A DNA stretch of 64,000 nucleotides, from the NCBI GenBank assembly GCA_963743705.1, contig CAVUQS010000012.1, forward strand, positions 124,001-188,000. The letters are read 5' to 3'. Of the stretch, positions 52,807-60,926 are shown in pieces; positions within the stretch are counted from its first letter, which is position 1, and the number at the start of each line of letters is the position of its first letter. The notes below the pieces were generated by a model. That model was not told the DNA's origin. It did not search any database and saw nothing but the letters and a program-made list of their open reading frames with translations. This stretch comes from PALSA-243 sp963743705. Its GTDB lineage: Bacteria > Acidobacteriota > Terriglobia > Bryobacterales > Bryobacteraceae. The position numbers and the translations under genes were made by a program.

Positions 52807-55623
52807 TCAGCTGGGACCAGTGACTGGTCTGTTCACAGATAGCGCCAACTCTACCTTGCCCACTAGTTCGGAAGGCGTAAATGGCTTCTGAATAAAGTCG
52901 ATCTCCGGTTGGTCAATGCCGTGGAACGCAAGCGCCTCATCCGTATAGCCGGACATATAAAGGATTCTCACCGCGGGACGAATCGATTGCAGACGCTTGG
53001 CCAGTTCGCGGCCGTTCATCAGCGGCATGATCACGTCGGTCAGCAAGAGGTGGATCTCGCTATTGCCCTGTTCGATAATCCGCAGCGCTTCATAGCCATC
53101 CGTGGCCTCGAGTATCGTGTATCCGAGCTGTTCCAGGGTTTGCTTCACCAACCCGCGAACAGCGGATTCGTCTTCGGCGACTAGAACCGTCGCAGTAGCC
53201 GCCGTCTGACGAGGCTGGGCCACGGGACGATCGATCTCGGGTTCCTTTCCGGTCACAGCGGGAAAATAGAGATCGAAAATAGTGCCTTGGCCCGGCTCGC
53301 TCCATATATGAATCGTGCCTTGGTTCTGGTGCACGAAGCCATAAACCGTGCTCAGACCCAAGCCGGTCCCTTTCCCGACGCCTTTGGTCGTGAAGAATGG
53401 CTCAAAGGCCCGCTCCCGGGTACGATCATCCATGCCGCATCCGGTATCGCTGATCCTCAGGCGGACACATTTCGCGGCGCCGTTCCCGTCGTCCTCGCCC
53501 TGCTTTTCGGCTACGTGCGCCATGCCGGTCTCAATCCTGAGCCGGCCTGCATCCGGCATGGCATCGCGCGCGTTAGCCGCCAGATTCATCACTACCTGCT
53601 CGAGTTGATGCGGATCCACCTTAATCCAGCTCAGTTCCGGGTCGAGCGCAGTTTCGATGTCGATATGCTCCCCGATGATGCGGCGTAGCAGGCTCCCCAT
53701 GTTGGCCAGCAGATTATTCACGTTGACCAGCCTGGGTTGAAGCACTTGCCGGCGGCTGATTGCCAACAACTGCCCGGTAAGGACGCTGGCACGATTGGAG
53801 GCGCTCAGGATTTGCTCGAGCTTGGCTCGGGTTGGATCCGCGTCGTGAGCGCCATCGAACAGCATCTTGGCATAGCCGCCGATGACGGTCAGCAAGTTAT
53901 TGAAGTCATGAGCAACGCCCCCCGCCAACCTCCCGATCGCCTCCATTTTCTGGGCTTGGCGGAGTTCTTCTTCTAACTCCCGGTGGGTGGTGACGTCCTC
54001 CGCAATTCCCGCCACCCGGTACGTCTTGCCTTCCGGATCACAAACCAGAAATGCACGGTCGTGGATCCATCGCACGGCGCCATCCGGGCGTACGATGCGG
54101 TAAGTTTCCTCGACGGGCTCCGCTTTTGTATTCTCGCGGAACGCAACGAAGCGGCCCCGGTCTTCCGCGTGCACGGTTTGTACCAGCCAATCGCGATCTC
54201 GATAAGAGGCGACGCTGCAACCCCACACGTTTTCAAAGGAAGGGCTGATGTAAAGCACCTGGCCCGTATCGAGGTCGAGCATCCAGAAAACCTGATCGAT
54301 GTTTTCCGCCAATTGGCGGAACCGTTCTTCGCTCTGGAGATCGGTGATATCGATGTCGCAACCGATATAGCCCGCGAAAATGCCTTCGGACGCGAAGCGC
54401 GGAACGCCACTACACAGAATGGACCGGTACTCGCCGTCGGCCCGGCGTAGCCGGTACTCCGCCTGAAAGTTCTGGCGCGCGTCGAATGCAGAGCGGAAGG
54501 TTTCTTCGCAGTTTTGAAGGTCATCGGGATGCACGCCGGCGATCCAGCCGTCGCCCAGTTCCTGCTCCATCGTGCGGCCGGTAAAACTCAGCCAAGTCTT
54601 GTTGAAGAAGGTAAGCTGCCGGTTCTCACCGGAGACCCACATCATCACCGGCGCCGTGTCCGCCATGTTCCGGAAGCGCTCTTCGCTTTCCCGCAACGCA
54701 GCCTCCGCACGCTTGCGCTGCCGCAAGGAACTGGCCTGCCAAAGCACCAAGCCTGCGACAAATGACAAGCCGACGCCTAGCCAGATCAGCCATTGCCTGC
54801 GCTTTTCCGCGTCAATTTGTTCGTAGGACGCCCAGGTATCGTCGAGGCCAAAATACGAGTACTTCGCAATGAGAACCGCCAAGGAGCCATCCCGAAACAT
54901 GTTGGCGATTTCCTGCTGGATCCGATCGGCCGCCCCCGCCATTTCGAACGTAGAGGCTACCCCCGCCTGCATCCTCATATCCGGGAGCGTCTGTAGGCGA
55001 AGGACCGTAGAAGCACACTCCGGGTGGCCCTCTCGCAGCTCACCCTGCACCATACGCATTTCGAAAAATCCCACGGCGGCGGCTCCCGTGCAGACTTGAG
55101 TAATGACGCCATGGAGGGCCGGCGTCTCCACGATCTGCGCCTCGGGAAATCGGGCGTGCGCCATGCGAGAGTGTAATGGGAGCTTGAAGACCGCAATCTT
55201 GCCCGTGAAACCGGAACCGGCGATCTGAGTACCCTCCCGGAGGAGGAGTACATAGCTACTATGCATCCACGGCCTGGCGAAGTGCATGTACTTTCGCCGG
55301 TCCGGTAGATCCACCGCCAATGGCCAAAGGTCGACCAATTTTCGCCGCAACGATTCTTCGGAGCTTTTCCCTGTTTCCACCCACTCGAGCTTGATTCCGG
55401 CCCGCTTCGCCGCTTCACTCACTGTTTCCACAGTGAGGCCGGCATAACCGTTGGCGGTACGGGTCTGGATCGGAGGATTGTCCTCAAAGCCGATGCGAAG
55501 CGGACGCTGCGGAGGCGCGGGAACGAGAGGCGCGAAGTAGTGGAACGCAAGGAGGGCGGCAAGCCCGCAAGCTGCGACGATCCCGATTATTCGCCCCCAG
55601 ATCGATGACCGCAGTAAATGCAT
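52807..55623 (-). CDS. Hybrid sensor histidine kinase with periplasmic solute-binding domain, copy 2
   Basis: 938 residues with the same domain order as copy 1 and a constant 2958-base offset. From the second PAC region (about residue 385) to the receiver the two proteins differ at only one internal residue I can find (TDEALAFHG here, TDEVLAFHG there) plus the last few residues. The periplasmic domains share the frame but differ clearly (for example KIAVFKLPLHSRMAHARFPE here against FGIPLHSRVLHERFPK). Separate sensing with identical output is the likely result. Start ATG 55623 corresponds exactly to copy 1. Confidence 0.9.
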   Translation of the reverse strand: MHLLRSSIWGRIIGIVAACGLAALLAFHYFAPLVPAPPQRPLRIGFEDNPPIQTRTANGYAGLTVETVSEAAKRAGIKLEWVETGKSSEESLRRKLVDLWPLAVDLPDRRKYMHFARPWMHSSYVLLLREGTQIAGSGFTGKIAVFKLPLHSRMAHARFPEAQIVETPALHGVITQVCTGAAAVGFFEMRMVQGELREGHPECASTVLRLQTLPDMRMQAGVASTFEMAGAADRIQQEIANMFRDGSLAVLIAKYSYFGLDDTWASYEQIDAEKRRQWLIWLGVGLSFVAGLVLWQASSLRQRKRAEAALRESEERFRNMADTAPVMMWVSGENRQLTFFNKTWLSFTGRTMEQELGDGWIAGVHPDDLQNCEETFRSAFDARQNFQAEYRLRRADGEYRSILCSGVPRFASEGIFAGYIGCDIDITDLQSEERFRQLAENIDQVFWMLDLDTGQVLYISPSFENVWGCSVASYRDRDWLVQTVHAEDRGRFVAFRENTKAEPVEETYRIVRPDGAVRWIHDRAFLVCDPEGKTYRVAGIAEDVTTHRELEEELRQAQKMEAIGRLAGGVAHDFNNLLTVIGGYAKMLFDGAHDADPTRAKLEQILSASNRASVLTGQLLAISRRQVLQPRLVNVNNLLANMGSLLRRIIGEHIDIETALDPELSWIKVDPHQLEQVVMNLAANARDAMPDAGRLRIETGMAHVAEKQGEDDGNGAAKCVRLRISDTGCGMDDRTRERAFEPFFTTKGVGKGTGLGLSTVYGFVHQNQGTIHIWSEPGQGTIFDLYFPAVTGKEPEIDRPVAQPRQTAATATVLVAEDESAVRGLVKQTLEQLGYTILEATDGYEALRIIEQGNSEIHLLLTDVIMPLMNGRELAKRLQSIRPAVRILYMSGYTDEALAFHGIDQPEIDFIQKPFTPSELVGKVELALSVNRPVTGPS
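52838..54500 (-). repeat. Near-identical tract shared by the two kinase genes
   Basis: Matches 49880-51542 without indels at an offset of 2958 bases. Reading the two by eye I count about seven substitutions in roughly 1.66 kb. Upstream of it (toward the N-termini, beyond about 51555/54513) the copies diverge markedly. The sharp change suggests recent gene conversion of the signalling half after an older duplication. Confidence 0.85.
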
Positions 55624-55736
55624 TTTCGACAACCGATCCCGTAGGTTGGTTGAATTGTTCAATACTACCTCACTGGCGTGGCGACTGAGGATGTCCGAAG
55701 CAAAGGGGGTTCAGGGAGGAAATAGCGAATTCTCTC

Positions 55737-55765
55737 TTGACTTCTGCCGCGTCGATCTCTAAGAT
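55737..55765 (+). promoter_or_regulatory. Sigma70-type promoter of hydroxyproline operon
   Basis: TTGACT (55737-55742), a 17-base spacer and TAAGAT (55760-55765). Start of transcription would fall near 55772, giving a leader of only about 14 bases and no clear Shine-Dalgarno before the ATG at 55786. The -10 is embedded in an inverted repeat GATCT-N3-AGATC (55754-55766) that could be an operator for the GntR regulator encoded in the operon. Confidence 0.6.
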
Positions 55766-55782
55766 CATAGATTATAGATCAT
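55762..55782 (+). repeat. Three tandem heptamers AGATYAT before the start codon
   Basis: AGATCAT-AGATTAT-AGATCAT runs without gaps from the -10 element to 3 bases before the ATG. Head-to-tail heptamers covering the transcription start would be a plausible repressor site, probably of the GntR protein; unproven. Confidence 0.5.
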
Positions 55783-55785
55783 CAT

Positions 55786-56700
55786 ATGAAAGTCACCTGG
55801 CACGGCGTATTCCCCGCCATCACGACGCAATTCCGGCACGATCAGTCGCTCGATCTCGCCGCCACCTCTAAACATTTGAATGCCATGATCGAAGCTGGTA
55901 TCCACGGCGTGGTCGCGCTTGGGACCGTCGGCGAAAATACCGGGCTCGATTACTCAGAAAAACTCGAAGTGATCCGCGAACTCAAGCAGACAGCGCGCGG
56001 ACGCATCCCGGTGTTGACCGGGGTGGCCGAGTACACCACGGCCCTGGCTTGCCGTTTTGCGCGCGATGCGGAAAAGGCCGGTGCGGAAGGGCTGATGGCG
56101 CTTCCGGGCATGGTCTATAAGTCGGACGAGCGCGAAACGCTGGCGCATTTCCGCGCCATCGCGCACTCGACTGGGCTGCCGATCATGATCTATAACAACC
56201 CTGTTTCCTATGGCGTGGATCTGAGACCGGAAGCTTTTATTGAACTCGCCGGACTGCCGAATATCGTGGCGATCAAGGAATCGTCGGAGGACGTGCGGCG
56301 GCTGACCGATCTGCGCAATACAGTGGGCAACCGCTTCGTGCTTTTCGGCGGGGTCGACGATCTTATTTTGGAGAGCATCGCGCTGGGAGCGGAGGGATGG
56401 ATTTCGGGTCTGGTCAATGCGTTCCCCCAAGAAAATCGCGAACTCTGGGACCTCGCTACTTCGGGCCAATGGCAGAAGGCGCTTGAACTCTACCGGTGGT
56501 ATACTCCGCTTTTACACCTCGATACCAAGGTGAAGCTTGTGCAATATATCAAGCTGGCGATGCAGGAAACCGGTCTGGGCTCGGAACTTACGCGCGCGCC
56601 TCGTCTGCCGATCGTGGGCGCTGAACGCGAAGAGATTCTCGGCATTATCCGACGAGCCATCGCGACGCGGCCCACGCTCAGCGCGGTAGCGGTCCAGTGA
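55786..56700 (+). CDS. DHDPS-family enzyme, probably hydroxypyrroline-carboxylate deaminase
   Basis: 304 residues, TIM-barrel of the DapA/NAL family. GTVGENTGLDYSEKLEVI is the family loop, the Tyr lies in LPIMIYNNPVSYGVDL and the Schiff-base Lys in NIVAIKESSEDVRRLTD. In hydroxyproline operons this family supplies the deaminase that turns 1-pyrroline-4-hydroxy-2-carboxylate into 2-oxoglutarate semialdehyde, and the neighbours here (epimerase and three dehydrogenase subunits) favour that role over lysine synthesis. First gene of the operon; its stop overlaps the next GTG by three bases. Alternative: an unrelated keto-acid aldolase. Confidence 0.82.
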   Translation: MKVTWHGVFPAITTQFRHDQSLDLAATSKHLNAMIEAGIHGVVALGTVGENTGLDYSEKLEVIRELKQTARGRIPVLTGVAEYTTALACRFARDAEKAGAEGLMALPGMVYKSDERETLAHFRAIAHSTGLPIMIYNNPVSYGVDLRPEAFIELAGLPNIVAIKESSEDVRRLTDLRNTVGNRFVLFGGVDDLILESIALGAEGWISGLVNAFPQENRELWDLATSGQWQKALELYRWYTPLLHLDTKVKLVQYIKLAMQETGLGSELTRAPRLPIVGAEREEILGIIRRAIATRPTLSAVAVQ

Positions 56701-57401
56701 ATCTAGCCGAACACGGATATAACCTCAAACTCGAAGAATTATCGCAACAACTCGGCCGCCGGGCGCCATTGGCGGAACAAATCGCGGACTCCATACGCAA
56801 CATGATCGTCGCGGGCGATCTGAAACCGGGCGAGCGCATTGTGGAATCGCGCATTGCCCGGGAAATCGGCGTGGGGCAGCCCACGGTGCGCGAGGCGCTG
56901 GTGGCTCTGGAACATCAGGGGCTGGTGGTGCGCAAGGCGAATCAGGGCTGCGTGGTTACCGTACTTACTCGCGCGGAAATCTGCCAGTTGATCCGCATCC
57001 GCGCCGAACTCGAAACGCTGGCGGTGGAACTGGCGGTGGAGAGCGCGGCGGATGAAGATATCGCCAAGCTGCTGACGATCACCGACAAGATGAAAGCGGC
57101 GGCGGGGGCGCGCGATCCGCAGCAATTCTTCCAACTCGATCTGGATTTCCATCAGACGCTGTGGCGGCTCTCGAACAACAGCTTTCTGCCGCGGCTGCTG
57201 GAACAGGCGCTGGCGCCGCTGCTGGCGTTTCTGTTTATCCGTAACCTGCGGCGGCATATCGATATCGACATGATGGATTCGGCGCAAGCGCACGTGGATA
57301 TGGCAGAGGCGATTCTGTCGCGTAACAAGGAAACCGCGCGCCGCGTGGCGCAAGAAAAGCTGATGATGTTCGCGGATCAGCACCTGGCCCTCTATGAATA
57401 G
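56697..57401 (+). CDS. GntR family transcriptional regulator (FadR/FCD type)
   Basis: 234 residues, GTG start overlapping the preceding stop. Winged HTH: LAEQIADSIRNMIVAGDLKP, ESRIAREIGVGQPTVREALV, LEHQGLVVRKANQGCVVTVL. The C-terminal FCD domain (EICQLIRIRAELETLAVELA to about residue 225) has the usual metal/ligand His and Asp residues (DLDFHQTLWRLSNN, HVDMAEAILSRN). It probably senses hydroxyproline or a pathway intermediate and controls the operon, possibly through the inverted repeat and heptamers at 55754-55782. Overlaps the epimerase start by 8 bases. Confidence 0.9.
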   Translation: MNLAEHGYNLKLEELSQQLGRRAPLAEQIADSIRNMIVAGDLKPGERIVESRIAREIGVGQPTVREALVALEHQGLVVRKANQGCVVTVLTRAEICQLIRIRAELETLAVELAVESAADEDIAKLLTITDKMKAAAGARDPQQFFQLDLDFHQTLWRLSNNSFLPRLLEQALAPLLAFLFIRNLRRHIDIDMMDSAQAHVDMAEAILSRNKETARRVAQEKLMMFADQHLALYE

Positions 57402-58356
57402 CCGCATACACGTTATCGATTCCCATACGGGCGGCGAGCCCACGCGCGTGATTGTTTCGGGCGGCCCGGATCTGGGCAGCGGACCGATTCAGGAACGGCT
57501 GGAACGATTCCGCGACCACTTCGACCACATACGCTCGGCGGTGGTGAACGAGCCGCGCGGCAACGACGCCATTGTGGGCGCGCTGCTGTGCGAGCCGCAT
57601 GACCCGACTTGCCAGGCAGGCGTCATTTTCTTCAATAATGTCGGGTTTCTGAATATGTGCGGGCACGGGACCATCGGGCTGATGGTGACGCTGCAGCACA
57701 TGGGACGGATCGGCTCCGGCGTGACTCGCATCGACACTAATTGCGGGCCGGTAGAAGCGCACTTGAATTCCAACGGCAGCGTGACGATTCGCAATGTGCC
57801 GAGTTACCGGAGCTCGGCGGCGGTGCCGCTGGATGTTCCGGGGTTCGGACGGATTCACGGCGATATCGCGTGGGGCGGCAACTGGTTTTTCCTGATCGGC
57901 GACCACGGGCAGAGGCTTTCGATGGACCGCCTGGAGGAGCTCACGGATTACTCGTGGCACGTGCGGCAGGCGCTGGAAGCCAATGGAATCGCGGGCGCGG
58001 ATGGGCGAGAGATCGATCACATCGAGCTTTTCGGGCCGCCGACGGTTCCGGGCGCGGATAGCAAGAATTTCGTGCTCTGCCCCGGCAAAGCTTACGACCG
58101 TTCGCCCTGCGGTACGGGGACCAGCGCCAAGGTGGCGTGCCTGTATGCCGACGGCAAGCTGAAGCCGGGCGAGACTTGGCGGCAGGAGAGCATCGTGGGC
58201 AGCGTGTTCGAGGGACAAGTGGCGCTGGAAAACGGCAAGCTTTATCCCGAGATCACCGGCTACGCGTATGTGAATGCCGAAAGTGACCTGATCCTGGACG
58301 AAGCGGACCCATTCTGCTTCGGGATTCGCGCCTCATGCGCCCAAGCTACGACGTAG
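57394..58356 (+). CDS. Proline racemase family enzyme, probable 4-hydroxyproline 2-epimerase
   Basis: 320 residues. The two catalytic Cys are in VGFLNMCGHGTIGLMVTL and DRSPCGTGTSAKVACLYADG, both with the family surroundings; the start HVIDSHTGGEPTRVIVSGGP is typical. It would convert trans-4-hydroxy-L-proline to the cis-D isomer, the first step of the pathway whose later enzymes are encoded beside it. Cys at both positions excludes the Ser/Thr dehydratase variant. Overlaps the following FAD enzyme by 22 bases. Confidence 0.9.
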   Translation: MNSRIHVIDSHTGGEPTRVIVSGGPDLGSGPIQERLERFRDHFDHIRSAVVNEPRGNDAIVGALLCEPHDPTCQAGVIFFNNVGFLNMCGHGTIGLMVTLQHMGRIGSGVTRIDTNCGPVEAHLNSNGSVTIRNVPSYRSSAAVPLDVPGFGRIHGDIAWGGNWFFLIGDHGQRLSMDRLEELTDYSWHVRQALEANGIAGADGREIDHIELFGPPTVPGADSKNFVLCPGKAYDRSPCGTGTSAKVACLYADGKLKPGETWRQESIVGSVFEGQVALENGKLYPEITGYAYVNAESDLILDEADPFCFGIRASCAQATT

Positions 58357-59459
58357 CGATCGCCGGCGGCGGCATCGTGGGCGCATCGTGCGCCGCGGAA
58401 TGCGCGGAATCCGGCCTTTCGGTATTTGTCGCAGAACCCAACGTGATCGGCGGCGGAGCTACGGCTGCGGGCATGGGCCATCTGGTGGTGATGGACGATT
58501 CGCCGGCGCAGATCGCGCTAACCAATTACTCACGCAATTTGTGGATGGAGCTGGCGCCGGATCTTCCGGACGATGTGGAGTATCTGCGCGCGGGTACGCT
58601 CTGGGTGGCGGCCGATGCGGAGGAGATGGAAGAAGTCGAGCGCAAGCGCGGCGTCTACGAGAGCATCCACGTTCGGGCAGAAGTGTTGGACGCGAAGGCG
58701 CTGGCGGAAGCCGAACCTAATTTAAGGCCGGGATTGGCGGGCGCGCTGCGGGTGCCGGACGATGCGGTGATTTATCCGCCGTGCGCGGCGCGCTACCTAT
58801 TGGAACGCGCGAGCGCACACGGAGCGGATGTGCTGGTGGGAGCTTACGCGACGCAACTGACGGGCGGCGCGATGCAGCTCAACGATGGCTCGACGGTCTC
58901 GGCGGGCATTGTGGTGAATGCGACGGGCGCGTGGGCTCCGGAATTGACGCCGGGCATTGAAGTCCGCAAGCGCAAGGGGCATTTGGTGATCACGGACCGT
59001 TATCCGGGATGGGTGCGGCACCAACTGGTGGAGCTTGGCTATCTCAAGAGCGCACATTCGATCAGCACGGATTCGGTGGCGTTCAATGTGCAACCGCGCA
59101 AGACGGGGCAGTTACTGATCGGGTCGTCACGGCAATATGGGGCGGCGCATTCTTCGATCGACCAACATATGCTGACGCGCATGCTGGACCGGGCGGTGGA
59201 ATACATGCCAGGGCTTCTGGGAATTTCAGCGATACGTTCGTGGACCGGATTTCGCGCGGCGACGCCGGATAAGTTGCCGCTGATCGGGCCGACGGAGGCC
59301 GATCCGCGGTTGTATCTCGCGACGGGGCACGAAGGGTTGGGTATTACGACGTCACTCGCGACTGGGAAGCTGGTTGCGGATCAGATTATGAAGCGGCCCC
59401 CGGCGATTCCGGTGGAGCCGTATCTGCCCGACCGTAAGCATGAGGACGCGCATGCCTGA
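58335..59459 (+). CDS. FAD-dependent amine oxidoreductase, catalytic subunit of D-hydroxyproline dehydrogenase
   Basis: 374 residues, DAO family. YDVAIAGGGIVGASCAAECA is the dinucleotide-binding motif, GGGATAAGMGHLVVMDDSPA follows, and the C-terminus has TPDKLPLIGPTEADPRLYLA with ATGHEGLGITTSLATGKLVA. With the 2Fe-2S protein and the second FAD protein that follow, it matches three-part D-hydroxyproline (or opine/HCN synthase-like) dehydrogenases, where this chain oxidises the amine to 1-pyrroline-4-hydroxy-2-carboxylate and passes electrons on. The gene overlaps both neighbours. Confidence 0.85.
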   Translation: MRPSYDVAIAGGGIVGASCAAECAESGLSVFVAEPNVIGGGATAAGMGHLVVMDDSPAQIALTNYSRNLWMELAPDLPDDVEYLRAGTLWVAADAEEMEEVERKRGVYESIHVRAEVLDAKALAEAEPNLRPGLAGALRVPDDAVIYPPCAARYLLERASAHGADVLVGAYATQLTGGAMQLNDGSTVSAGIVVNATGAWAPELTPGIEVRKRKGHLVITDRYPGWVRHQLVELGYLKSAHSISTDSVAFNVQPRKTGQLLIGSSRQYGAAHSSIDQHMLTRMLDRAVEYMPGLLGISAIRSWTGFRAATPDKLPLIGPTEADPRLYLATGHEGLGITTSLATGKLVADQIMKRPPAIPVEPYLPDRKHEDAHA

Positions 59460-59700
59460 CACGCTGAAACTTTCGGTAGATGGGAAGTCCGTCGAAGTAC
59501 CTGTGGGCGCGATGGTCTCGGCCGCGGTGGCGATTGCTGGCGCGAGCCGGTTCCGGCGCTCGGTTTCGGGCGAGCCGAGGGCGCCGCTGTGCGGCATGGG
59601 GATTTGTTTCGAATGCCGCGTGACTGTGGACGGGCGGGCGCACGCCAAAAGTTGCCAGATTCCGTGCGAAGAGGGCATGGAGGTGCGCACCGATGCCTGA
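59452..59700 (+). CDS. (2Fe-2S)-binding small subunit of D-hydroxyproline dehydrogenase
   Basis: 82 residues from ATG 59452 (GAGGA five bases upstream; a start at 59440 is less likely). Plant-type ferredoxin fold: the cluster ligands are in APLCGMGICFECRVTVDG and the fourth in SCQIPCEEGMEV. It matches the small hcnA/soxA-type subunit that links the two flavoproteins. Overlaps the preceding stop by eight bases and the next start by the same. Confidence 0.88.
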   Translation: MPDTLKLSVDGKSVEVPVGAMVSAAVAIAGASRFRRSVSGEPRAPLCGMGICFECRVTVDGRAHAKSCQIPCEEGMEVRTDA

Positions 59701-60901
59701 TGTAGTGGTGATCGGGGCCGGGCCGGCGGGCCTCGCGGCGGCGGCGCGCGCGGTGGAATCGGGCGCGAGCGTGGCGATGGTAGACGACAATCCGCGGCCG
59801 GGCGGGCAGATCTGGCGCGCTTCGTCCTCGCCGAAGCCGTGGCTGCGCGATCGCGTGGAAGTCATTTCGGGCGCGCGTGTTTTTTCGACGCCGGAGGCCG
59901 GCGTGCTGGGCCTCGAAAGGCTGCACGACCACCAGGAAATTCAATACAAGAATCTGGTGCTGGCCACGGGCGCGCGGGAGCGGTTCCTTCCCTTCCCTGG
60001 ATGGACGCTGCCGAACGTGATGGGCGCGGGCGGATTGCAGGCGCTGGCGAAATCGGGATTGCCGGTGGCGGGGAAGAAGATTATTGTCGCGGGGAGCGGC
60101 CCGCTGCTGCTGGCGGTGGCGAAATACATGCGCGACCACGGGGCCGATTTGCGGTTGATCGCCGAACAGGCGGATCAAGCGGCGCTGGTGCGCTTCGGGC
60201 TGGGGTTGATTTCGACGCCTGGAAAGCTGATCCAGGCGATTGGATTCCGCGCGGGGCTGCTGGGCGTCCGTTATCTGACTTCGTGTTGGCCGGTGGCGGC
60301 GGCGGGAGTGGAGAAGCTGGCGTCGGTGACTCTGACGCGTCACGGAAAAACATGGAGCGAACCGTGCGACTATCTGGCGTGCGGGTTCGGGCTGGTTCCG
60401 AATCTAGAACTGGCTTCGCTGCTGGGCTGCGCGGTGAACGCGGCGGGCGCGGTGGTGGACGAATATCAGCAGAGCTCGGTTCCGGGCGTGTATTGCGCGG
60501 GCGAGATCACGGGCATCGGCGGGTTGGATCTGGCGCTGGCCGAAGGGCAGATTGCGGGATACGCGGCGGCGGGAAATCGCGAGGCCGCGCGCAAATTGCT
60601 GGCGGCGCGCGACTCACACCGGCGGTTCGCGGATGCGCTGGAGCGGGCGTTCACACCGCGCGCGGAATTGCGCGCGCTGGCGCAAGACAATACGCTGGTG
60701 TGCCGGTGCGAGGATGTGCCGCTGGGGCGCGCGCGGCAGTGCGCGAACTGGCGTGAAGCCAAACTGCACACGCGCTGCGGCATGGGGCCTTGCCAGGGAC
60801 GGGTCTGCGGGCCGGCGTTAGAATTTCTGCTGGGATGGAAGCCGGAATCGGTGCGGCCTCCGGTGCTGGCGGCGCGCATCGCAAGCCTGAAGCTGGATTA
60901 G
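59693..60901 (+). CDS. FAD/NAD(P)-binding subunit with BFD-like 2Fe-2S domain
   Basis: 402 residues. The N-terminal FAD motif VVVIGAGPAGLAAAARAVES and the second nucleotide fold KKIIVAGSGPLLLAVAKYMR are present, with LVLATGARERFLPFPGW between. The C-terminal 80 residues hold VCRCEDVPLGRARQC and HTRCGMGPCQGRVCGPALEF, the four-Cys 2Fe-2S BFD-type site. It is the hcnB-type large subunit that accepts electrons from the catalytic chain and passes them to the respiratory chain. Last gene of the operon; the semialdehyde dehydrogenase that would finish the pathway is not in the window. Confidence 0.88.
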   Translation: MPDVVVIGAGPAGLAAAARAVESGASVAMVDDNPRPGGQIWRASSSPKPWLRDRVEVISGARVFSTPEAGVLGLERLHDHQEIQYKNLVLATGARERFLPFPGWTLPNVMGAGGLQALAKSGLPVAGKKIIVAGSGPLLLAVAKYMRDHGADLRLIAEQADQAALVRFGLGLISTPGKLIQAIGFRAGLLGVRYLTSCWPVAAAGVEKLASVTLTRHGKTWSEPCDYLACGFGLVPNLELASLLGCAVNAAGAVVDEYQQSSVPGVYCAGEITGIGGLDLALAEGQIAGYAAAGNREAARKLLAARDSHRRFADALERAFTPRAELRALAQDNTLVCRCEDVPLGRARQCANWREAKLHTRCGMGPCQGRVCGPALEFLLGWKPESVRPPVLAARIASLKLD

Positions 60902-60926
60902 GCGAGATGATAGGCTGGTTGGCGTG

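Noticed and set aside
55762..55782. CRISPR-like short repeats
   Set aside because: Seven-base units without spacers cannot be a CRISPR array; none was seen elsewhere in the window.
55786..56700. dapA (dihydrodipicolinate synthase) of lysine synthesis
   Set aside because: The fold family fits, but the operon partners are an epimerase and D-amino-acid dehydrogenase subunits, so a catabolic deaminase is more likely.
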